A stretch of 64,000 nt of DNA from positions 1,798,001-1,862,000 of the forward strand of contig NZ_CP037953.1 of NCBI RefSeq assembly GCF_009756665.1, given 5' to 3'. Every line of letters starts with the position of its first letter. The first letter of the stretch is position 1. The DNA is from Permianibacter aggregans (GTDB taxonomy: Bacteria > Pseudomonadota > Gammaproteobacteria > Enterobacterales > Permianibacteraceae). The notes beneath the pieces are model-generated. The model was not told where the DNA came from. It worked only from the letters and a program-made list of their open reading frames with translations, and did no database searches. This document shows positions 52,099 through 60,884 of the stretch, piece by piece. A program made the position numbers and the translations under genes.

Positions 52099-52758
52099 AT
52101 GTTCAATGCCATGTTCGCCAGCGACAACCTGCCGTTCTCGGTGGCGCTGGTTTTGATGCTGATCATGCTGGTCGCCGAGCTCGCCTCGATGATGCTCGGC
52201 GCCGGTTTGTCCGACGCCCTGGAAAATCTGTTGCCAGACGGCATGGATGCCGATGCACCGGATGGCGCTGACGTCGATTCCAGCTTGTCGAATTTGCTCG
52301 GCTGGCTGCGCTTCGGTCAGGTACCGGTGCTGATGCTGTTGGTGATTTTTCTGACCTCGTTCGGCCTGCTTGGCTTGTTCTTGCAAGGCAGTCTGCACAC
52401 GGTCACCGGCATTTACCTGCCGGGTTGGCTGGCCAGCATTCCGGTGTTTTTCGCCTCGCTGCCGTGCGTGCGTTTGTTCGGTGGCTGGCTCGCGAAAATT
52501 CTGCCGAAAGATGAAACCAGTGTCGTCTCGGAAAACAGCTTTATTGGCCGTGTCGCCGTGATCACCCTTGGCACCGCCCGCCAGCATCACCCGGCCGAAG
52601 CCAAGCTGCGCGATGAACACGGCATGACCCATTACCTGATGGTTGAACCCGATAACGCCGAGGAAATGTTCACGGCCGGAACCGATGTCATCCTGACGGA
52701 AAAACTTGGCGCCGTTTACCGCGCCATTCGCAATTACAATCCGCATTTATCCAATTAA
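52099..52758 (+). CDS. yqiJ: YqiJ-family membrane protein (OB-fold)
   Basis: 219 residues. Three to four membrane helices (VALVLMLIMLVAELASMMLG; VLMLLVIFLTSFGLLGLFLQG; LPGWLASIPVFFASLPCVRLF) are followed by an NfeD-like OB-fold (FIGRVAVITLGTARQHHPAEAKLRDEHGMTHYLMVEP…). YqiJ works with the flotillin YqiK. It starts 2 bp after the PspA stop. Confidence 0.9.
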   Translation: MFNAMFASDNLPFSVALVLMLIMLVAELASMMLGAGLSDALENLLPDGMDADAPDGADVDSSLSNLLGWLRFGQVPVLMLLVIFLTSFGLLGLFLQGSLHTVTGIYLPGWLASIPVFFASLPCVRLFGGWLAKILPKDETSVVSENSFIGRVAVITLGTARQHHPAEAKLRDEHGMTHYLMVEPDNAEEMFTAGTDVILTEKLGAVYRAIRNYNPHLSN

Positions 52759-52778
52759 GTATTTTGGAGTAACGATCA

Positions 52779-54509
52779 ATGATAAACACCATGGAAGTGC
52801 TGACCATCGCCGGTATTATTTTCGCCGCGTTGTTTACCTTGGGGCTGATTTTCGCGCGCTTGTACAAACGCGCAACCAAAGAAGTGTCATTCGTCCGCAC
52901 CGGTTTTGGCGGCGAGAAAGTCATTTTGAACGGTGGCGCGCTGGTATTGCCGGTGCTGCATGAAATCATTCCGGTCAACATGAACACGCTGCGACTGGAA
53001 GTCCGTCGCGCCAACGATCAGGCGCTGATCACCCGCGACCGCATGCGGGTAGACGTCACCGCCGAATTCTATGTGCGGGTCAAGCCAACCGCGGAATCGA
53101 TTGCCAATGCTGCACAAACGCTCGGCATGAAAACGATGAACCCACAGGAACTGAAAGAGCTGGTCGAAGGCAAGTTCGTTGATGCGCTGCGCGCCGTTGC
53201 CGCTGAGATGGCGATGGAAGAGCTGCATGAAAAGCGCGTCGATTTTGTGCAAAAGGTTCAACACGTCGTCTCCGAAGATTTGCTGAAGAACGGTCTGGAA
53301 CTGGAAACGGTATCGTTGACTGGTTTGGACCAAACCGCGTTCGAACATTTCAACCCGCAAAACGCTTTCGACGCCGAAGGTCTGACCAAGCTGACCGAAG
53401 CCATTGAGTCGCGCAAGAAAAAGCGCAACGACATCGAGCAGGACAACTTTGTCGCGATTAAAGAAAAGAACCTTGAAGCCGAACGCAAGAATCTGAACAT
53501 TGCCCGGGAAGAAGAATACGCCCGCTTGGAGCAGGAGCGTGAAGTCTCGATTCGTCGTGCCGCCCAGGCTGCCGAAATTGCCCGCGAACAAGCAGAGAAA
53601 AAGCGTGAGGCTGAAGAAGCCGAGATCAGTGCCCAGCGCGAAGTGGATTTGAAAAAAATCAACGCCGAGCGTGATATTCAGAACCAGCGCACTGAGATGG
53701 AACGCTCGGTCAAAGAACTTGAAATCAGCAAACAACGCGCCATTGAGACCGCTGAAATCGACCGGCAGAAAACCATTGAGTTGGCCGAACAGGACAAGCA
53801 CATTGCCATTGCCGAGCGTTCACGCGCCGAATCCGAAGCGAAAGCGCTGGCAGATAAAGCCCGTGCCGAAGCCGTGCGCGAGGAAGAAGCGGTAGAAACC
53901 GTGCGCGAAACTCAGCGTGCCGAGCGTGCCAAAGCCGTGGAGATCGTTGAAGCCCGTCAGGTAGCGGAGAAAGACGCGATCACTATTACGGTAGCCGCGC
54001 AGGCAGAAAAAGAAGCCTCGGAAAATCGCGCCGAAGCGATTCGTATTGCCGCCATGGCTGACGCCGAAAAGGTACGCGCCATAGCCCGCGGTCAAGCCGA
54101 TGCGGAAATCATGCGCGCCGAAGCGCAAGAGAAAAGCTATCAGGTCGAAGCCGAAGGTAAACGCGCGATCAACGAAGCCGCGAACCTGCTGTCGCAGGAA
54201 CAAGTCGACATGCAAGTACGCATGGCATTGATCAAGTACCTACCGGAAATCATCCGCGAAAGTGTCAAGCCAATGGAACAGATTTCCGATATCAAGATTC
54301 TGCAGGTCAACGGCCTCAATGGCGGCACCACCGTCAACGGCGAAGCAACGCAAAATGGCGATGGTTCGCTGGCCGATCAAGTCGTCAACAGCGCGCTGCG
54401 TTACCGCGCCCAGGCGCCGTTGCTGGATTCGCTGTTGCAGGAAATCGGTATCAAAGCCAATGACATCAATGGCCTGACCAAACCGGTCACCGGCAAACAA
54501 GCCGAGTAA
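52779..54509 (+). CDS. yqiK: Flotillin-family protein YqiK
   Basis: 576 residues. One N-terminal membrane helix (VLTIAGIIFAALFTLGLIFARLY) is followed by an SPFH/PHB domain (SFVRTGFGGEKVILNGGALVLPVLHEIIPVNMNTLRLEV…). A ~250-residue Glu/Ala/Arg-rich coiled coil (EREVSIRRAAQAAEIAREQAEKKREAEEAEI…) and a C-terminal oligomerisation part complete it. It organises membrane microdomains. It forms one operon with 50895, pspA and yqiJ. Confidence 0.94.
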   Translation: MINTMEVLTIAGIIFAALFTLGLIFARLYKRATKEVSFVRTGFGGEKVILNGGALVLPVLHEIIPVNMNTLRLEVRRANDQALITRDRMRVDVTAEFYVRVKPTAESIANAAQTLGMKTMNPQELKELVEGKFVDALRAVAAEMAMEELHEKRVDFVQKVQHVVSEDLLKNGLELETVSLTGLDQTAFEHFNPQNAFDAEGLTKLTEAIESRKKKRNDIEQDNFVAIKEKNLEAERKNLNIAREEEYARLEQEREVSIRRAAQAAEIAREQAEKKREAEEAEISAQREVDLKKINAERDIQNQRTEMERSVKELEISKQRAIETAEIDRQKTIELAEQDKHIAIAERSRAESEAKALADKARAEAVREEEAVETVRETQRAERAKAVEIVEARQVAEKDAITITVAAQAEKEASENRAEAIRIAAMADAEKVRAIARGQADAEIMRAEAQEKSYQVEAEGKRAINEAANLLSQEQVDMQVRMALIKYLPEIIRESVKPMEQISDIKILQVNGLNGGTTVNGEATQNGDGSLADQVVNSALRYRAQAPLLDSLLQEIGIKANDINGLTKPVTGKQAE

Positions 54510-54520
54510 TACAGATCGTG

Positions 54521-54548
54521 GCGGTCAACATCGCATCGTTGACCGCCG
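54521..54548 (+). other. Hairpin downstream of yqiK
   Basis: GGCGGTCAAC-8 nt-GTTGACCGCC, a perfect 10-bp stem without a T-run, between yqiK and the next small gene. It may reduce downstream expression or protect the mRNA 3' end. Confidence 0.6.
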
Positions 54549-54574
54549 CAACATTCCATAAAGGATTACGGAAC

Positions 54575-54874
54575 ATGAAAAAGACCTTTCAGTTTCAAGT
54601 AGCCGAGCACGAGATTCGCGTGGTTAATAATTGGTTTTCTGGCGCCAAGCTTTATGTCGATGGTGAAGCAAGAGACCGCGACAGTACATGGATGGCGTTT
54701 TCACGAGAGACCTTGATGTCAGCCAATCTCGGCGACCAGGGCATTTTGGAGATTGTGCCCATTTCGCGCATGTTCTCGGTAGAAATGGAAGCGTATCTGC
54801 GCCACGGCAAACAGCGAGTGCGGGTATTCAGCTCCGAAACACCGCAGCCAGCGACTCCCACCGTCAGCCAATAA
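54575..54874 (+). CDS. Small cytoplasmic beta-rich protein of the YqiJK region
   Basis: 99 residues from ATG 54575 (AAGGATT 10 nt upstream). Beta-strand pattern KTFQFQVAEHEIRVVNNWFSGAKLYVDGEARD… with an Asp-Arg-Asp turn. No signal peptide or membrane helix. I do not recognise it by name; proteins of this look occur near PspA/flotillin operons. It follows yqiK after the hairpin at 54521-54548. Confidence 0.7.
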   Translation: MKKTFQFQVAEHEIRVVNNWFSGAKLYVDGEARDRDSTWMAFSRETLMSANLGDQGILEIVPISRMFSVEMEAYLRHGKQRVRVFSSETPQPATPTVSQ

Positions 54875-54939
54875 ATCAAGAGTCCTCTTTAATTACGCTT
54901 CAACTAGCGCAGATAATTTATGCTCAGGGAGAAGGGCAA

Positions 54940-55233
54940 TTGAACGAAAAACAGATAGAAAAGTGGCAGGCGGTTCGTGCCAAGGGCAAGCAGCATTTTG
55001 TCCTTTATCACGGCGTGCTGGGTTGGGGTTTGTGGATGTTTGTCGTGATGACAACATGGAACCACTTTCGTGCCGCCGATTACGCCTGGCAAAACGTTGA
55101 GCCTTCCTGGTTCAGTGTTTTGCTAAACCTCATCGTCTGGTCAATCGGCGGCTATGCCTGGGGCGCTTTGACCTGGACATTGTCAGAACAGAGGTTCTGG
55201 CGAAATACCGCGCATTTCGATGCGAATATTTAA
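54940..55233 (+). CDS. 2TM-domain membrane protein (TTG start)
   Basis: 97 residues if it starts at TTG 54940, which has an excellent GGGAGAAGGG site; no ATG fits. Two helices (HGVLGWGLWMFVVMTTWNHF and FSVLLNLIVWSIGGYAWGALTW) with a short loop match the 2TM family. The N-terminal part is charged (NEKQIEKWQAVRAKGKQ). It probably belongs to the membrane-stress set upstream. Confidence 0.75.
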   Translation: MNEKQIEKWQAVRAKGKQHFVLYHGVLGWGLWMFVVMTTWNHFRAADYAWQNVEPSWFSVLLNLIVWSIGGYAWGALTWTLSEQRFWRNTAHFDANI

Positions 55234-55251
55234 ACATTGAAAGGTAATGCC

Positions 55252-55458
55252 ATGAAAGGTGAGAAAGACTCATCCGCCAAGGTGATATCCCGAATGATTG
55301 TCGGTCTGCTTGGCATGGGCTTGTTGGTTCTTATGATCCCTACGCTGATTCAGCACCCAACAATCGAGTCGGTTTATGCCACGGCGATGATCGCTTTGCT
55401 GTTTCTCGGCTATGCCTGTGGCTTTGAACAGAAAATGCTTCGTTTGCTGAAAAAATAA
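55252..55458 (+). CDS. Small two-helix membrane protein
   Basis: 68 residues from ATG 55252 (AAAGGT 8 nt upstream). Two hydrophobic segments (VISRMIVGLLGMGLLVLMIPTLI and VYATAMIALLFLGYACGF) with a basic C-terminus (EQKMLRLLKK). It starts 18 bp after the 2TM gene and is probably translated with it. Unknown role. Confidence 0.65.
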   Translation: MKGEKDSSAKVISRMIVGLLGMGLLVLMIPTLIQHPTIESVYATAMIALLFLGYACGFEQKMLRLLKK

Positions 55459-55818
55459 CACTCGAATATCCAAGCTTGGTCCCAACTTGAGCACTTGCAC
55501 GAACGCTTGGGCTGCGGTTTTTTCAGATGTTGCGACTTGCTTGCGCCGTTTGTGATCGTGAAATGGCGCAAGCAAATCTGCCGCGAAATTGGTTTGATGC
55601 CAAACGAATCTGGCGATAAATTTGTGATCTGATTGCCACCATGACCATTACATGACGGCGACAAAACGGATCGCCAACGATACAGTTTTCCGACAATTTT
55701 CTACATTTCCAGCGGTGTTCAGAAAGTAGCCTGCTTTGGCGGGCACTGACGTTGGTGCGCGCTTTCGATGTGTGCAGTCATCGGGATTTTGCATCACGAA
55801 CACACAAGGAAATGTTTT
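55459..55818. other. 360-bp gap with a long-stem hairpin
   Basis: No gene seen. GCTTGCGCC (55539-55547) pairs with GGCGCAAGC (55565-55573), a perfect 9-bp stem with a 17-nt loop. CCAAGCTTGG near 55470 is a short palindrome. The promoter of the secreted-protein gene at 55819 should lie in the AT-richer part after 55610. Confidence 0.5.
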
Positions 55819-57807
55819 ATGAACGCATCACCTTTATCGGCAGCGCTGCTGGCCAGCGCCTTGTTTGTGCCAGCACTGAGTTTCGCCAACGGCATGACGC
55901 CATCGCGAATTGAGCCCTGCCCCATTATGCAAAGCGCTGATCAGGCGCTGCCCCTGCCAGACGATTGTTTACCGCCGCCTCCACCACCACCTCCGCCGCC
56001 TCCGGTTCCAGCGAAACCGAAAGCCATTTGGTACACGCCATTCAGTGAATCGTCGAAAGTGAAAGTGCAGTGGCGCTCGTCCAGCTACGCCAGTTATTAC
56101 AAACTGAATCGCATCAGTAATGGCTCCACGACGACCGTCTATTCCGGCTCGCAAACCAAATGGACCGGCAATGTCGGCAGTGAGGGGGACTATCGCTTTA
56201 CGGTATCGGCCTGTAATAGCAGTGGTTGTTCTTCGGCGGCTTCACAAACCGATGTCAAAGTCAGCTACGGGCCACGGGGAAATACCACGCAGGCGCTCGC
56301 AAACGGCAAGTTCGACGAGCTGATGACAACGCAAGGTTTTGTTGCGCAAATCGGCATGGGTTATGACCGCTTGCGTCAGGAGTTGGTCGGTGACATCTGC
56401 CTGAATACGACCAGCGCCAACGTCCAAACCATCAACAACCGCAGCAAAACCTTCAACTTGAGTCTGAGCAAGACGCGTGAGGAATACTTCCGCTCATTGA
56501 ATCTTGAGGAGAACCTGAGTGTCGGCGGTGCCTACTCCAGTTTTTCCGGTAGCTTCAGCGGCAAGAAGTCGCTGGCAGCAACCGCGAAACGCGTGGAAGA
56601 CACCCACATTCTTACCGCATCGTTTGTCGATCGGCATTCGACTACGCAAATGACCAATGGCGCGACGCTTCCTTTCGATTCGACCTATATGGGTTGGTTG
56701 GTCGGTGGCTTGCCTGGCCATTTCCGCAACAGTTGCGGTGACGCCTACGTTTCGAGTTACGACACCGGCCGGGAAGCGACGCTGACCTTTCAGATGCAGA
56801 GTGATGACTTCTCCAGCTCGGAAGTTCGCACCCGCACAGCGGAAATGAAAGTTGCTATCGGCAACTATGTTTCCGGTGGTTACCAGCAAACCAAGCGTGA
56901 AGAAATCAACAATAGCTACAGCAAGTACGGCGTGCAAGTGTATTTGCTGAGCACCGGTTCCGGCGCGGAAGTGGCTTCGGTTATTACGCTTGATGCGGCA
57001 CTGGATTATTTGCGCCGCTTCGAGCAGGAGCCAAGCAATCAGCTGGTGATCTACAACTACGGCACAACGGATTATTTACGCCCGGCGACGGTGCCGGTCA
57101 GTGCCTGGCCGGACTACAAACCGAAGCGCAATATTCTTGAGCGCTGGTATCGCTTTGACAATCAGGTGTCGTTCCGCTGCACGGCATTCGAGCTACCTGA
57201 CAGCAGCGGTCCGGAAGTCGACAAATTTCTGTTGATGAACGACTACGCCACCAGCGTTGCCGGTGCGGTGTCGAACCCGCATGTGGTTTGCCGCAACACC
57301 AAACGCGCCTTGCAACTGCAAATCCAGAACTGTGAAGACACCGACAAATGGGGCTCCTGTATTCAACCAGACAGCGCCAGCTGCCCGGTTTCTGGCTCCA
57401 GTCTTTCTTGTTTGAATTACGCCAAGCAATTGCCGGTATGGATCAATAACGATGCTACGTTGAGTCTTGATCGCGATCTCGGTGGTGGCTTGGGTGAAAA
57501 GTGCGAAACCGAAAGCGGCAGCATTTGCTTGGCCAGCAGCTCACTGAGTATTGTCGATTTGCGGCCGCGCTTCATTGACTGTGCCGGCAAAGGCGGCTGC
57601 CCCGCTGAACGCGATGGCGTGACAGTGGAAACCACGCAGCTGCACCGGGCCAGCAACGCCAGCAACAGCATCAATGCCAGCACCAAATGCTTGAGTGCTT
57701 CGGCGAAAATCTGCCGCCCCGGTTGGTGGAAGTCCGGTGCGCATATTCATCAGAAGCAAACCTTGCATGGATTGCAAATGTTAAGCTCGCGTGAATACAG
57801 CTTTTAA
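55819..57807 (+). CDS. Secreted Cys-rich protein with Fn3-like and MACPF-like regions
   Basis: 662 residues from ATG 55819 (AAGGAAA upstream), with signal peptide ~1-23. A Pro run (11 consecutive) at ~54-64 is followed by a fibronectin-III-like domain (~70-155: KVKVQWRSSSYASYYKLNRIS…YRFTVSACNSSGCSSAA). A large domain (~165-470) has GMGYDRLRQELVGD and FRNSCGDAYVSSYDTGREATLTFQMQS. The latter resembles the MACPF/CDC signature (Y/W-G-T/S-H-F/Y-x6-G-G) in position, but the key residues are only partly matched. The C-terminal ~200 residues hold most Cys. It may be a pore-forming toxin or adhesin; confidence in that role is low. Confidence 0.72.
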   Translation: MNASPLSAALLASALFVPALSFANGMTPSRIEPCPIMQSADQALPLPDDCLPPPPPPPPPPPVPAKPKAIWYTPFSESSKVKVQWRSSSYASYYKLNRISNGSTTTVYSGSQTKWTGNVGSEGDYRFTVSACNSSGCSSAASQTDVKVSYGPRGNTTQALANGKFDELMTTQGFVAQIGMGYDRLRQELVGDICLNTTSANVQTINNRSKTFNLSLSKTREEYFRSLNLEENLSVGGAYSSFSGSFSGKKSLAATAKRVEDTHILTASFVDRHSTTQMTNGATLPFDSTYMGWLVGGLPGHFRNSCGDAYVSSYDTGREATLTFQMQSDDFSSSEVRTRTAEMKVAIGNYVSGGYQQTKREEINNSYSKYGVQVYLLSTGSGAEVASVITLDAALDYLRRFEQEPSNQLVIYNYGTTDYLRPATVPVSAWPDYKPKRNILERWYRFDNQVSFRCTAFELPDSSGPEVDKFLLMNDYATSVAGAVSNPHVVCRNTKRALQLQIQNCEDTDKWGSCIQPDSASCPVSGSSLSCLNYAKQLPVWINNDATLSLDRDLGGGLGEKCETESGSICLASSSLSIVDLRPRFIDCAGKGGCPAERDGVTVETTQLHRASNASNSINASTKCLSASAKICRPGWWKSGAHIHQKQTLHGLQMLSSREYSF

Positions 57808-57820
57808 TTCCCGCTCAGTA

Positions 57821-57857
57821 GAAGCGCCGTGCTCGCGCGGCGTTTCTTTTTATTTTG
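57821..57857 (+). terminator. Terminator after the secreted-protein gene
   Basis: GAAGCGCCG-8 nt-CGGCGTTTC stem (one G-T pair) followed by TTTTTATTTT. It overlaps the last codons of the convergent acetyltransferase gene. Confidence 0.85.
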
Positions 57858-58302
57858 ATACGTCTATATCAAAATGCAGCACTTCTTCCCGCTCACCAAA
57901 CTTCGAGTACAGGGCAATCGCTGGGTCATCACCATGGTCGGCCTGGACGAACACCACATAAGCGCCTCGCTCAGCCGCGATCTGTTTCAGTTTTTCAATC
58001 AAGGACGTTGCCACACCTTGGCGCCTGAATGCTTTGGCAACGGCCAGATCGTAGATATAGATCTCACTTCGTTGCTGCTCAAACTTTTTCAGCTCGTAGC
58101 CGGCAATACCGCCGATCACGGCTCCATCGTTTATTGCCGCCAGCGCGATGAAGTAGTCCCTGCTCAACAGACTTCTCAAATATTCGACACTTGGACGTTT
58201 ATCGCTATAGGTTTCCGGCTCATTGAAGGCCTCAGCAAATACCGACAGCAAGCCATTCATTAAGTCGATATCGTTGGCGGACAGCCATTGCAGTTGGATC
58301 AT
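57850..58302 (-). CDS. AAC(3)-I-like aminoglycoside N-acetyltransferase
   Basis: 150 residues. GNAT fold with RRQGVATSLIEKLK (acetyl-CoA loop). Long stretches match AAC(3)-I enzymes: FIALAAI, KFEQQRSEIYIYDLAVAKAFRRQG, GAYVVFVQADHGDDPAIALYSKFGEREEVLHFDID. The expected reaction is acetylation of gentamicin or fortimicin at N3. Chromosomal homologues in environmental bacteria may serve another amine. AGGGAG lies before ATG 58302. No attC-like site was seen beside it. Confidence 0.85.
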   Translation of the reverse strand: MIQLQWLSANDIDLMNGLLSVFAEAFNEPETYSDKRPSVEYLRSLLSRDYFIALAAINDGAVIGGIAGYELKKFEQQRSEIYIYDLAVAKAFRRQGVATSLIEKLKQIAAERGAYVVFVQADHGDDPAIALYSKFGEREEVLHFDIDVSK

Positions 58303-58326
58303 GGCACTCCCTGGAGAAATGAGAGT

Positions 58327-58857
58327 CTATTTGCGATCGAAACGGAGCTTGCCTTTCCAGCCGGCATAGACGCACAGAAAACCAACCAGGACAAACAGTG
58401 TCGGAACGATGATGTACCCGGGTGTGGATGGCATACTTTTTATCAACACGGCATCGGCTGGATTATCCGGATTGTAATACGCCGTGTGGACAGCCCCTAC
58501 GGGATACTCAGCCAACACCTGCTGCGCCGCTTCTTCGCAGTCGTAACCGCTGCCAAGATAATTGAAGCGCTGCGAGGTGAAGGTTTTGTCATCCACCTGA
58601 TATTGATACGACACCTGCAAGGTATAAACCCGGCTGCTGCTGGTCGTGCCCGATACACGGGTATTGGTTTGATTGATTTTGCTGCCGAGGATTTTTGCCG
58701 CTACCGGAACAAAATTCGATGAGGCGTCCGACTGCTGTTGATGACTCCAGTAAATGGCATAGCTGATGTACAGGCTGAACGCGGTAAACAGCAAACCGGG
58801 TAACAACAATCCCCAGTTACGCGTGGTGCCGGCAGAAGACGACGCTCGCGCTTTCAT
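58327..58857 (-). CDS. DUF3592 membrane protein
   Basis: 176 residues from ATG 58857 (AAGGAGCG upstream). TM helix ~15-37 (GLLLPGLLFTAFSLYISYAIYW), a DUF3592 extracytoplasmic beta domain (YTLQVSYQYQVDDKTFTSQRFNYLGSGYDCEEAAQQVLAEYPVGAVHTAYYNPDNPADAVL), and a second TM (YIIVPTLFVLVGFLCVYAGW). The YNPxNPxxAVL ending is family-typical. Function unknown. Confidence 0.88.
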   Translation of the reverse strand: MKARASSSAGTTRNWGLLLPGLLFTAFSLYISYAIYWSHQQQSDASSNFVPVAAKILGSKINQTNTRVSGTTSSSRVYTLQVSYQYQVDDKTFTSQRFNYLGSGYDCEEAAQQVLAEYPVGAVHTAYYNPDNPADAVLIKSMPSTPGYIIVPTLFVLVGFLCVYAGWKGKLRFDRK

Positions 58858-59435
58858 CGTTCGCTCCTTGTTGAGGTTACTCCGTGTATACAACGCCTTT
58901 TAAAACCTATTCTCTGCTGAATCGATTTGCTTCACCGATAGGACCGACCAACCCATTCGATACGGAATTTACCGGCGCGAGCAGCGTCAAGACAAGCAAT
59001 TTAGCCATTATCCTCGTTATGCCATTGGAACACTTCATTCAACCGTTTGCGACATTTCACCACTCGTGAAACGCAAGGTGCGAATGTTATTGGAGATTGA
59101 ACCGTCCATTACGACTGCCTACGGTAAGCAAGCACGAACATGCCGTCATTCAGCACCATCGAAAGGACGAGGGTGTACAGCTCCGAACCCAGCACGCCAT
59201 CGAACAGGCATTACGCCGTTGACGGAAACTCGGCAACGAATACCGGAACCTTGCGGAATATTGTACCCACCATTGTCAAATCGGTTTGTGCGATTTCGGT
59301 ATCAATTATCGCGCCGTGGGCATCGCGACCTTGGCGCTTATCGATCACCTTCAGCCCCAACTCGGCGAAGTTCAGTATAGTGGATATGAAATTGGGCTGG
59401 TTTGGCATTACCGCGTTATCAACGCGCAATGAATA
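58858..59435. other. 578-bp gap with a possible XRE regulator remnant
   Basis: No intact gene convincing to me. On the minus strand ATG 59109 begins SNNIRTLRFTSGEMSQ (after three residues), which resembles the first helix of small XRE regulators (NxIRxLRFxxGEMTQ), but a stop follows eight codons later and no turn-helix follows in any frame. A 72-codon minus ORF at 59211-59429 has no recognisable family. The stretch looks like decayed sequence. Confidence 0.4.
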
Positions 59436-59942
59436 TCATTGATACAGCAACAATTCTTGCTCGGCGACTGCAAGTCGAACTTTTCCAGTCAACGTTAAAC
59501 CAAGTTTCTCCAACACCCGTATCGATGCGATATTTTCCGGAAACACTGTCGCAATCACACGTTCAACCATTAACGTTTCTTTAGCGTATCGAATGATGCC
59601 CGCTGCCGCTTCCGTCGCGTAACCTTGACCCCAAACCTCTTTCAAAAAGCGGAAACCCATATCCACGTGAGCAAGCTCTGTTGGCGGCTTCAACCCCACT
59701 AAACCAATCACCTGGCCCGTAGCTTTTTCGACACAGGCAAATCGCCCCAAGCCAATCTGCTCGTCGGCGCGAAAGGCTGCTGAAGCGAGCACCGCTTTCG
59801 CTTCAGCGACACTCGCTAGAGGTTTACGCGCGGTAAAGCGCACAATATCCGGCTCTGAGTTCAGGCGAAAAAATGCCGCGGCATCGCTGTCGATAAATCT
59901 TCGCAGTGACAAGCGTTCGGTTTCCAAGATGTGCACACTCAT
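59436..59942 (-). CDS. RimJ/RimL-like GNAT acetyltransferase
   Basis: 168 residues from ATG 59942 (MSVHILETERLSLRRFIDSDAAAFFRLNSEPDIVRF), the usual start of this subfamily; 59981 is a longer option overlapping the previous gene. Acetyl-CoA loop FLKEVWGQGYATEAAAGIIRYA; end ENIASIRVLEKLGLTLTG. It probably acetylates a protein N-terminus or small amine. It starts 11 bp after the GFA-like gene stop. Confidence 0.9.
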   Translation of the reverse strand: MSVHILETERLSLRRFIDSDAAAFFRLNSEPDIVRFTARKPLASVAEAKAVLASAAFRADEQIGLGRFACVEKATGQVIGLVGLKPPTELAHVDMGFRFLKEVWGQGYATEAAAGIIRYAKETLMVERVIATVFPENIASIRVLEKLGLTLTGKVRLAVAEQELLLYQ

Positions 59943-59952
59943 CCTTAATGAT

Positions 59953-60351
59953 TCAGCCGGACTTGTTTCTTGATCGGCCATATTTCTTTAGCTCGTCGTT
60001 AATCGGCATCCATTTCACCTGATTGTCGGTGTAAATATGGTAATTCGGCGCTATGACGTTCGGATCATCCAGCGAGGTAATGCTGATGGTGAAATACTGC
60101 GGGTAATCGGTATGGCGATAACTTAATGAGCAACCGCAATTGGCGCAGAAACCCCGCCGCACTTTTTCCGAGGATGCGTATTCTTTTATTTCGCCGGCGA
60201 GCAAATGAAACTGTTCGGCCTTGAAATCGGCCCAAACACCAACAGGAGCACCGGTGGTACGCTGACAGTCACGGCAATGACAAAAATCGGCATCGAAAGG
60301 TTCACCGATCACTTCGTATCGGACTGCACCGCAATGACAACCGCCTTTCAT
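59953..60351 (-). CDS. GFA/Mss4-like zinc protein
   Basis: 132 residues from ATG 60351 (GGGGAG 8 nt upstream). Zinc-binding Cys: GGCHCGAVRYE, FCHCRDCQRTTGAPVGVW, RRGFCANCGCSLSYR. Family of glutathione-dependent formaldehyde-activating-like proteins; most members have no proven activity. Co-directional with the downstream acetyltransferase gene. Confidence 0.9.
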   Translation of the reverse strand: MKGGCHCGAVRYEVIGEPFDADFCHCRDCQRTTGAPVGVWADFKAEQFHLLAGEIKEYASSEKVRRGFCANCGCSLSYRHTDYPQYFTISITSLDDPNVIAPNYHIYTDNQVKWMPINDELKKYGRSRNKSG

Positions 60352-60484
60352 ATACACTCTCCCCGCCTATGCAAGATTGGCAGCTTATCGCAAATAGTAG
60401 TGCGGTAGCGGAAATGGATTGTTTATGACTGGAAGTCATTCCATATCATGTTTCGCCACGCTATACGGAGACCAGATCAAAAAG

Positions 60485-60874
60485 TTACCTCAGTCGCTCC
60501 AATCGCCCTTTCCTTTTTACCAAGTTTTTATAATCCCACTGCACTTCGCGCGATTCGGCCAACCAGCGCTGTAATTGCTTTTCATCAACTTGCTCGACGG
60601 CCGTGTAACGCGCCTCTGCCGCTTTAAAGCTGCCTTCTTTCTCCAGTCCTGGCTCGTTAAATGATTGACCGCTCCAGAACAGCAGACACACATCATTTTT
60701 TAGTTTGCTGTAACCGACGACCGGATTGCCATCCAGGAACCACACCGGATGGCCATGCCAGATCTTGTTTTCCGCTTCGGGTAAGCTGCGGTCGATTTGT
60801 TCAGCCAGCTTTTGGCAAATCGCTTGCTCTTCCGGCGTTTGGGCATCGTTATAGCGAGCGGTATCGGCATGCAT
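60485..60874 (-). CDS. DUF1801 protein
   Basis: 129 residues from ATG 60874 (AAGGAG ~6 nt upstream). Pattern: EQIDRSLPEAENKIWHGHPVWFLDGNPVVGYSKLKNDVCLLFWSGQSF…GSFKAAEARYTAVEQVDEKQLQRWL. It is diverged from the DUF1801 proteins at 33758 and 61888. It starts 10 bp after the end of the membrane-protein gene, so the two are probably co-transcribed. Confidence 0.82.
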   Translation of the reverse strand: MHADTARYNDAQTPEEQAICQKLAEQIDRSLPEAENKIWHGHPVWFLDGNPVVGYSKLKNDVCLLFWSGQSFNEPGLEKEGSFKAAEARYTAVEQVDEKQLQRWLAESREVQWDYKNLVKRKGRLERLR

Positions 60875-60884
60875 GACAAGCTCC

